64,000 nt of DNA from Nocardioides litoris (GTDB lineage: Bacteria; Actinomycetota; Actinomycetes; Propionibacteriales; Nocardioidaceae), in assembly GCF_006346315.1 (NCBI RefSeq), contig NZ_VDMR01000005.1, forward strand, positions 1-64,000, written 5' to 3'. Shown here in pieces: positions 56,738 through 64,000 of this stretch. The first letter of the stretch is position 1; each line of letters begins with the position of its first letter. The position numbers and the translations under genes are program-made. The notes under the pieces were generated by a model. The model worked only from the letters and a program-made list of their open reading frames with translations. It was not told the DNA's origin and did not search any database.

Positions 56738-57454
56738 TCAGGCGGGCACCAGCGCGTCGGCGAGGGCGAGCTCGGCCAGCAGCTCGGCGTGCGCGACGGC
56801 GGAGTCGACGAGGGGGAGCGGGGCGTCCTCGGCCCCGACGAGCAGCCCGATCTCGGTGCAGGCGAGCACGGCCGCGTCGGCGCCGCGGGCCTGCAGGTCG
56901 CGCATCACCTCGACGTACGCCGCCCGCGACTCCGGGCGGAAGACGCCCTGGGTGATCTCGTCGAAGACGACCCGGTCGACCAGCTCGCGGCCGGCCGCGT
57001 CGGGGACGACGACGGTGATGCCGTGGCGGGCGAGCCGGTCGGCGTAGAAGGTCTCCTCCATCACCCAGCGGGCGCCGAGCAGGCCGAGGGTGGTCCACCC
57101 GTGGCGCTGGGCGACCGCGGCCACGGCGTCGGCGATGTGCACGGCCCGGGCGCCGCGGGCGGTGGCGGCGGCCTCGAGGGCGGCGAAGTTCTTGTGCATC
57201 AGGTTGGTGCACAGCCCGACGACGTCGGCGCCGCCGGCGACGCACCGCCCGGTGGCCTCGGCGAGGAGCCGGGCCGAGCCCTCCCAGTCGCCGCGCACCT
57301 GGCAGTCGCGCACCTCGGCGAAGTCGAGGGACTGCAGCGAGACGCGGGCCGAGGCGTGGCCGCCGAGCCGGGCCGCGACGACCTCGTTGACGATCCGGTA
57401 GTAGGTGGCGGTGGAGTGCCAGGACATGCCGCCGACGAGGCCGATGGTCTGCAT
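56738..57454 (-). CDS. Aspartate/glutamate racemase family protein
   Basis: 238 aa. IGLVGGMSWHSTATYYRIVNE, GLCTNLMHKNFAAL (first catalytic Cys), and VLACTEIGLLVG (second Cys), plus QGVFRPESRAAYVEVMRDL. The two-Cys layout of PLP-independent racemases is intact. ATG 57454 with CAACCT (minus, 7 nt away) and GGGGGA upstream. Divergent from the LysR gene, which probably controls it. Confidence 0.9.
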   Translation of the reverse strand: MQTIGLVGGMSWHSTATYYRIVNEVVAARLGGHASARVSLQSLDFAEVRDCQVRGDWEGSARLLAEATGRCVAGGADVVGLCTNLMHKNFAALEAAATARGARAVHIADAVAAVAQRHGWTTLGLLGARWVMEETFYADRLARHGITVVVPDAAGRELVDRVVFDEITQGVFRPESRAAYVEVMRDLQARGADAAVLACTEIGLLVGAEDAPLPLVDSAVAHAELLAELALADALVPA

Positions 57455-57526
57455 GTCCCCCAGGTTGGCGGACCGCGGGGCCAGAAGGAATCCCCGACCT
57501 CGTAGGAGAAGGCATAACCTGAGCTT

Positions 57527-58420
57527 GTGGCCCTCGACCCTCGCCGCCTCCTCATCCTGCGCGACGTCGCCCGCGCCGGGTCGATCAGCGCGGCCGCCCG
57601 CACGCTCGGCTGGACCCAGCCGGCGGTGAGCCAGCACCTCGCCCGCCTCGAGCGCGACGCCGGCGCCCCGCTGCTGCTGCGCGGCCCGGGCGGCGTCACC
57701 CCGACCGAGGCCGGTGAGCTGCTGCTGCGCCGGGCCGACGTGGTCGCCGCCGAGCTCCACGCCGCCGAGGAGGAGCTCGCCGCGCTGACCCAGCTGCGGG
57801 CGGGGCGGGTGCGCCTCGTCGCGTTCCCGTCGGCCGCCGCGACCCTGGTGCCCGAGGCCGTCGGCGCCCTCGCCGCGGCCCACCCCGACGTCACGGTCGG
57901 GCTGGAGGAGGCCGAGCCCCCCGAGGCCCTCGCGGCCGTGGCGAGCGGCGACGCCGACCTCGCGCTCGTCTTCGGGTACGACGGACCGCCGGCCGGCCTC
58001 GGCCCGCTGGTGTGGCAGCGACTGCTCGACGAGGCCGTCCACCTCGTCGTGCCCCCGGGGCGGCGGGGGCCCGGCCGCCGCGGCCTGGCCGCGCTGGCCG
58101 CCGACGACTGGATCGGCGGCTGCGTGCGCTGCCGCACGCACCTGGTCGAGTGCTGCGAGGCGGCGGGATTCACCCCGACCGTGCGGCACACCACCGACGA
58201 CTACGTGGTCGTGCAGGCCCTGGTCGCCCGCGGCCTCGGCGTCACCGTGCTGCCCGCCAGCGCCCTCGCCGCCTACCGGCACCCGGACGTGCAGGTCGTG
58301 CCGATGGCCTCGCTCGGCCGCCGCCACGTCGGCCTCGTCCACCGGCCCGGGGCCGACGGTGTCCCGGCGACGGCCGCCCTGGTGGCCGAGGTGCGGCGGG
58401 CGGCCCGCGACACGGCCTAG
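57527..58420 (+). CDS. LysR-family transcriptional regulator
   Basis: 297 aa. N-terminal winged HTH ARAGSISAAARTLGWTQPAVSQHLARLERDAGAPLLLR, then the LysR substrate-binding fold (LRAGRVRLVAFPSAAATLVPEAV, VQALVARGLGVTVLPASAL). GTG 57527 with TAACCT (57515-57520) 6 nt upstream. Divergent from the racemase across 72 bp. The stop TAG doubles as the first three bases of the -10 of the next gene. The 3' end is the donor of part of the chimeric gene at 59020-59244. Confidence 0.92.
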   Translation: MALDPRRLLILRDVARAGSISAAARTLGWTQPAVSQHLARLERDAGAPLLLRGPGGVTPTEAGELLLRRADVVAAELHAAEEELAALTQLRAGRVRLVAFPSAAATLVPEAVGALAAAHPDVTVGLEEAEPPEALAAVASGDADLALVFGYDGPPAGLGPLVWQRLLDEAVHLVVPPGRRGPGRRGLAALAADDWIGGCVRCRTHLVECCEAAGFTPTVRHTTDDYVVVQALVARGLGVTVLPASALAAYRHPDVQVVPMASLGRRHVGLVHRPGADGVPATAALVAEVRRAARDTA

Positions 58421-58423
58421 GGT
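58418..58423 (+). promoter_or_regulatory. -10 element sharing a stop codon
   Basis: TAGGGT; the TAG is the LysR stop codon. It is 6 nt before the GTG of the next gene, so that gene can be transcribed leaderless from within the LysR 3' end. Confidence 0.5.
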
Positions 58424-58429
58424 CGCGGC

Positions 58430-59023
58430 GTGGCGCGTCGTGGGTGGGTCTCGGCCGAGGTGGGTCCGGAACGGTGGGTCCGGGTGGTGGTCTTCGACGA
58501 GCTGCCCGGCTTCGCGCGGACGCTCTCGGACACCCGGACCAACCTGCGCCGGTCGGTCCTGGCCCTCGCGGTGGTCGCCGTGGGCTTCGGCCTCGGCAGC
58601 CTGCTCGGCAGGACGGGCCATCCGGAGCTCGCCGTCGTGCCGTACGCCGTCGCCCTGGTCGCCCTGGGGTGGGGCGCCTTCCACGCCTACCGGGCCCGCT
58701 GGCGCAACGACCAGCAGGCGCTGGACGACGCCGCGCAGGCCCGGGCCGAGCGCGCCCGGGGCGAGCGGCCGCGGAGGGCTCCCGGGGCGCCGGTGTTCAA
58801 GCGGGCCTCATCGGCCGCCGAGATGGGCTCCTGGCTGGTCGGGGTGACCACGGTGGCGGCCGCCGACGTCGTCGACGTGACGGTGGCCGACGACCCGACC
58901 CGCGGCGACCACCGGGTCGCCACGGTCCGGCTCGCCGACGGCGCCGTGCGCGCCTACACCTCGCCCGACCGGTCCCTCGAGCGCCTTCTCGCGGCGTTCG
59001 GGCGGGGCGTGGGCCGGGGGTGA
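58430..59023 (+). CDS. Two-TM membrane protein
   Basis: 197 aa. N-terminal ~40 residues soluble, two membrane segments (about 43-60 and 67-87), a charged helix (QQALDDAAQARAERARGERPRR) and a C-terminal ~80-residue domain (TTVAAADVVDVTVADDPTRG, VATVRLADGAVRAYTSPDRSLERLL). No family recognised. GTG 58430 with TAGGGT at 6 nt. The stop overlaps the GTG of the chimeric gene. Confidence 0.7.
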   Translation: MARRGWVSAEVGPERWVRVVVFDELPGFARTLSDTRTNLRRSVLALAVVAVGFGLGSLLGRTGHPELAVVPYAVALVALGWGAFHAYRARWRNDQQALDDAAQARAERARGERPRRAPGAPVFKRASSAAEMGSWLVGVTTVAAADVVDVTVADDPTRGDHRVATVRLADGAVRAYTSPDRSLERLLAAFGRGVGRG

Positions 59024-59244
59024 GCACCGTCGAGGTGCGCCCGTTCGAGGACGACGACGCCCCAGCCGTCGCGCGCGTGGCCACCGCCGTGCAGTGGCCC
59101 TCGCTGACCGAACCGATGGCCTCGCTCGGCCGCCGCCACGTCGGCCTCGTCCACCGGCCCGTGGCCGACGGCGTGCCCGCGACCGCCGAGGTCGTCCGCC
59201 GCCTGGTCACTGCGGTGCGTGTCGGCCGACCGGCGGCGGGGTAG
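59020..59244 (+). pseudogene. Chimeric gene: acetyltransferase 5' end joined to LysR 3' end
   Basis: A 74-aa ORF. Residues 1-31 ([20 protein letters not shown], then QWPSL) duplicate the start of the GNAT gene at 59719. From residue 32 (PMASLGRRHVGLVHRP...) it duplicates the LysR C-terminus; 59113-59160 is identical to 58301-58348 over 48 bases. The junction lies at CCGA microhomology near 59110-59116. Such a join is what a tandem duplication from inside LysR to inside the acetyltransferase would leave. It keeps an open frame and its start overlaps the previous stop. It lacks the CoA-binding and DNA-binding parts, so function is unlikely. Confidence 0.75.
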
Positions 59245-59254
59245 GTCGGGACAC

Positions 59255-59677
59255 GTGGCTCTCGACGACCCCGCCCCCGTCTCCCGCACCGCGATCGCCG
59301 TGGTGGCGGTCGTCGGCCTCCTCGTCCTCGGCTGGGGCGTCGTCGGCCTGTGGACCTCGCCGGCCGTCGACCGCGTCACCGGCGCCGCTCCCGACGAGCG
59401 GGTCGAGGCCACGTGCGCGGCGGTGATGGCCTCCCCGGGTGACGGCGGGGTCGTCGAGACCCGCCGTGACGGCGAGGTGGTCGATCCGGACCTCGACGTC
59501 GAGGGTGACGGCGACCCGCGGATCAGCCGCGACGTCTTCGGCTCGACGGTCGCAGCCTCCTGCGACCAGGCGCGGGGCCGGCGGACCGCGGTGGCCCTGC
59601 AGGCGGGACTCGCGGGCGGTGCCGTGCTGGTCGTCGCGGGCAGCCTGGCCCGGCGTCGTCGGGAGTACCTCGCCTGA
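59255..59677 (+). CDS. Two-TM membrane protein
   Basis: 140 aa. Membrane segments near 15-36 (IAVVAVVGLLVLGWGVVGLW) and about 112-132 (AVALQAGLAGGAVLVVAGSLA), with a ~75-residue extracytoplasmic loop containing two Cys (EATCAAVMA, AASCDQARG). Ends in RRRREYLA. No family recognised. GTG 59255. It lies between the chimera and the intact acetyltransferase, so it may be part of the duplicated block. Confidence 0.65.
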   Translation: MALDDPAPVSRTAIAVVAVVGLLVLGWGVVGLWTSPAVDRVTGAAPDERVEATCAAVMASPGDGGVVETRRDGEVVDPDLDVEGDGDPRISRDVFGSTVAASCDQARGRRTAVALQAGLAGGAVLVVAGSLARRRREYLA

Positions 59678-59718
59678 GGGGTGGGAGTGCGGCGGTCCCC
59701 GTCCGTACCGTGCAGGTC

Positions 59719-60123
59719 GTGAGCACGGTCGAGGTGCGCCCGTTCGAGGACGACGACGCCCCGGCCGTCGCGCACCTGGCCATCGCCGTGCAGTGGCCCT
59801 CGCTGGCCGACCCCGAGGTGGTCGCGCGCGTGTGCACCGCGCCCGGGTCGGCGGCGCACGTCGCGACCTGCGGCGAGCACGGCGTGGTCGGCTGGGCGCA
59901 GGCCCTGGGCGACGGGGTGCTGCAGTCGCACCTGTCCTTCCTGGCCGTGCGGCCCGACCACCGTCGCCGCGGCATCGCCCGGCTGCTGGTCGTGGCGACG
60001 TTCCAGGCCACCGGGACGCTGCGGATGGACCTCGTCACCGACGCCGCCGGCGACGCGGAGGGGTTCTACGAGCGGTTCGAGCACACGCGGATGGGCGGGT
60101 TCCGGATCTACCCGGGCGCCTGA
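59719..60123 (+). CDS. GNAT-family N-acetyltransferase
   Basis: 134 aa. [55 protein letters not shown] with the acetyl-CoA loop (R-R-x-G-I-A), and [19 protein letters not shown] at the end. Complete short GNAT. GTG 59719 with TACCGT (59706-59711) at 7 nt. Its first ~31 codons are also present in the chimeric gene at 59020. Confidence 0.9.
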   Translation: MSTVEVRPFEDDDAPAVAHLAIAVQWPSLADPEVVARVCTAPGSAAHVATCGEHGVVGWAQALGDGVLQSHLSFLAVRPDHRRRGIARLLVVATFQATGTLRMDLVTDAAGDAEGFYERFEHTRMGGFRIYPGA

Positions 60124-60271
60124 GCGGGGTCTTCCGCTCCGGTCGGGGACGTCGGGGACGTCATGCGCCTGGGTGCCTCCGGTCGCCGCCACGTATGACG
60201 AAGACCACACCTCGCGGTCCCACCACGACCGGAACAACCCTGACCGACCACCCGTTGTGCCCTGTGCAAGA

Positions 60272-60292
60272 CTTGAGCCATCCAGACTCAAC
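60272..60292. promoter_or_regulatory. HAIR element (HspR operator)
   Basis: CTTGAGC-CATCCAG-ACTCAAC matches the HspR-associated inverted repeat CTTGAGT-N7-ACTCAAG with two changes. CAAG (60267-60270) and CTTG (60292-60295) extend it outward. It precedes dnaK by ~43 bp. HspR itself would be expected after dnaJ, beyond the window. Confidence 0.85.
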
Positions 60293-60334
60293 TTGTCTGA
60301 CTCCCCATCACGTAGGAAGCACGGAGGACACACC

Positions 60335-62196
<1,862 letters not shown>

Positions 62197-62200
<4 letters not shown>

Positions 62201-62829
62201 CCGAGACCCCTCAGCAGCCCGAGCAGCAGCCCGAGCCGGTCGAGGGGTCGCTCCAGGACGAGGCGGTGGCGGCGGCCGAGGCGGCCGCCACCGCTCCGGA
62301 CGGGTCGGCGGCCACCGGCGTGCCGGAGGGCCAGGTCGGGGCCGAGACCGAGGTCGAGGCCCCGCTCGACCCCGCGGTGCCCGAGTCACCGGGCGACCGG
62401 CTCGTGCTGGCCGAGCGACTGGCCGAGGAGCGGCTGGCCGACCTGCAGCGCACCCAGGCCGAGTTCATCAACTACAAGCGGCGCACCGAGCGCGACCGCG
62501 ACGTCGTCGTCCAGAACGCGAAGTTCAGCGCGCTGGCCCCGATCGTCGAGGTCCTCGACAACATCGACCGGGCCCGCGAGCACGGCGAGGTCGAGGGTGG
62601 GTTCAAGTCGGTGGCCGAGCAGCTCGAGCGGGTCGTCGCGGCCGCCGGCCTCGTCAAGTACGGCGAGCCGGGCGACGCCTTCGACCCGACCCGGCACGAC
62701 GCGCTGAGCCACCTCGGCACCGACCCCGAGGTCACCGTGACGACGTGCAAGGTCGTCGCCAAGGCCGGCTACGCCATCGGCGAGCGGGTCGTGCGCGCGG
62801 CGCAGGTGCTCGTCGTCGACCCGGAGTAG
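62197..62829 (+). CDS. grpE: GrpE nucleotide exchange factor
   Basis: 210 aa. Acidic disordered N-terminus (~65 residues), then [23 protein letters not shown], the long coiled coil, and [52 protein letters not shown], the conserved GrpE core. Promotes ADP release from DnaK. GTG 62197 overlaps the dnaK stop. Confidence 0.97.
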
Positions 62830-62870
62830 ACCCCGGGACCGGACAGGAAGAGACAGGGAGAGGAGGAGGG

Positions 62871-64000
62871 ATGGCTGACGACCAGGGCTTCCGGCCCGAC
62901 TGGGCCCAGAAGGACTTCTACGCCGTGCTCGGCGTGGGCAAGGACGCCTCGGCCGCCGACGTCAAGAAGGCCTACAAGAAGCTGGCGCGGGACAACCATC
63001 CCGATGCCCACCCCGACGAGCCGGCCAAGCTGGAGAAGTTCAAGCAGGTAGCCGAGGCCTACGACGTCGTCGGCGACCCCGACAAGCGCGCCAAGTACGA
63101 CGAGATGCGCCAGCTCTACGGCTCCGGCGGCGGGTTCCGCGGCTTCGGCGGCGGCGGTGGTGGTGCCGGGGGTGGGTCGTTCAACCTCGACGACCTCCTC
63201 GGCGACCGCGCCCGCGGCGGGGGCGGCGGCTTCGGCGACATGTTCGGAGACCTCTTCGGCGGCGGTGGGGCCGGCGGTCGTCGTACCCAGCAGCAGGCGC
63301 GGCGCGCCACCAAGGGTGCCGACGTCGAGACCTCGGCGACGATCTCCTTCACCGACGCCCTCGACGGCGTGACGATCTCGCTGCGGCTGACCTCGGACTC
63401 CGCGTGCCCCACCTGCTCGGGCACGGGCGGCAAGCCCGGCACCAAGCCGCACATCTGCCCCGAGTGCGAGGGCGCCGGGTTCGTCGTGCAGTCGATGGGC
63501 GGCGCGTTCTCCATCAACGAGACCTGCCCGGCGTGCGGAGGCCGCCAGCTGGTCTACGACGAGAAGTGCCCCACCTGCCACGGCAGCGGCCGCGGCACGT
63601 CGGCCCGCACCATCCAGGCCCGCATCCCCGCGGGGGTGAAGGACGGCCAGCGGATCCGGCTGCGCGGCAAGGGCGGCGCCGGAGAGGGCGGCGGCCCGGC
63701 CGGCGACCTGTACGTCGCGGTCAAGGTCCGGCCCCACCGCGTCTTCGGGCGTGCGGGCGACAACCTCACCCTCGACGTCCCGATCTCCTTCGACGAGGCC
63801 GCCCTCGGCGCGGAGGTCACGGTGCCCACCCTGGGCGGCGCGCCCGTCACCCTGCGGCTGCCCGCCGGCACCCCCAACGGCCGCACCTTCCGGGTCCGCG
63901 GCCGCGGCGCCACCAAGGCCGACGGCACCCGCGGTGACCTGCTGGCCACGGTGCAGGTGCAGGTGCCCGCGGTGCTCGACCAGGCCGCCCGCGAGGCGGT
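62871..64000 (+). CDS. dnaJ: DnaJ chaperone, partial at window edge
   Basis: At least 376 codons, cut by the window end. J domain KDFYAVLGVGKDASAADVKKAYKKLARDNHPDAHPDE with the HPD motif, a Gly/Phe-rich linker (about 85-115), and four zinc-finger repeats CPTCSGTG, CPECEGAG, CPACGG, CPTCHGSG, followed by the client-binding beta domains (GVKDGQRIRLRGKGGAGEGG, GDLYVAVKV). Type I DnaJ. ATG 62871 after GGAGGAGG, 41 bp past grpE. Confidence 0.97.
   Translation, partial: MADDQGFRPDWAQKDFYAVLGVGKDASAADVKKAYKKLARDNHPDAHPDEPAKLEKFKQVAEAYDVVGDPDKRAKYDEMRQLYGSGGGFRGFGGGGGGAGGGSFNLDDLLGDRARGGGGGFGDMFGDLFGGGGAGGRRTQQQARRATKGADVETSATISFTDALDGVTISLRLTSDSACPTCSGTGGKPGTKPHICPECEGAGFVVQSMGGAFSINETCPACGGRQLVYDEKCPTCHGSGRGTSARTIQARIPAGVKDGQRIRLRGKGGAGEGGGPAGDLYVAVKVRPHRVFGRAGDNLTLDVPISFDEAALGAEVTVPTLGGAPVTLRLPAGTPNGRTFRVRGRGATKADGTRGDLLATVQVQVPAVLDQAAREA

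Overview
The window is very GC-rich DNA with dense coding on both strands, many GTG starts and frequent 4-bp ATGA/GTGA gene overlaps. Gene content (Dcd, a DtxR-type iron box, an HspR-type HAIR box before dnaK-grpE-dnaJ, KstR-type operators, a LuxR-family LAL regulator, SigE-type sigma factor) fits a high-GC actinobacterium. The overall style suggests Nocardioides or a close relative in Nocardioidaceae; the genus is an inference. I see no phage, plasmid, insertion sequence, CRISPR array or rRNA. It reads as an ordinary chromosomal segment with unusual repeat and regulatory detail.

Layout. 1-263: REP-like repeats. 286-3706: a degraded sulfotransferase-like protein, an NTF2-like protein behind a KstR-like operator, a sigma factor with a membrane anti-sigma-like partner, and a DUF2461 protein. 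3707-4583: REP unit, a 166-bp tandem array and tRNA-Gly(CCC). 4597-7426: GDSL hydrolase, dcd, iron-regulated siderophore-interacting protein, CheY-like regulator. 7537-9231: a ribbon-helix-helix / DUF4097 / 53-aa module with its own palindrome. 9427-17579: sodium:solute symporter with a small membrane partner, a large membrane Fe-S oxidoreductase with a repetitive SLFD tail, and a secreted metallohydrolase. 17776-20463: secreted repeat protein and a lipoprotein. 20524-23832: molybdate uptake (two TOBE proteins, modABC). 23858-31672: M48 peptidase, amidohydrolase plus cysteine dioxygenase, SDR, patatin, P-loop kinase-like protein, two CoA-ester lyases. 31741-35532: DUF1992, serine hydrolase, dienelactone hydrolase, channel-like protein, nitroreductase. 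35533-39117: a large hairpin, a 53-aa basic protein and a LAL regulator with three CTGAGGTAG boxes. 39147-44199: lipoprotein, P450, TIGR03086 protein, AraC-DinB fusion, small hypothetical, Erm-like methyltransferase.

44346-48876: a four-gene overlapping operon (LLM oxidoreductase, DUF1214 protein, SDR, sulfotransferase) diverging from an NTF2-like gene across a KstR-like box. This is probably a steroid/sterol catabolism locus and links to the KstR-like site near 1.6 kb. 48952-58420: MFS and EamA transporters, MarR, aldo/keto reductase, an M28/CapA/GNAT overlapping set, racemase and divergent LysR. 58430-60123: small membrane proteins, an acetyltransferase and a chimeric gene made from the acetyltransferase 5' end and the LysR 3' end. 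60272-64000: dnaK-grpE-dnaJ, with dnaJ cut by the window edge.

A pattern across the window: about 25 genes have a TANNNT or CANNNT hexamer 6-7 nt before the start codon and usually no Shine-Dalgarno, which points to leaderless transcription. I used this pattern to choose several starts. Functions rest on motif recognition by eye, without database searches.
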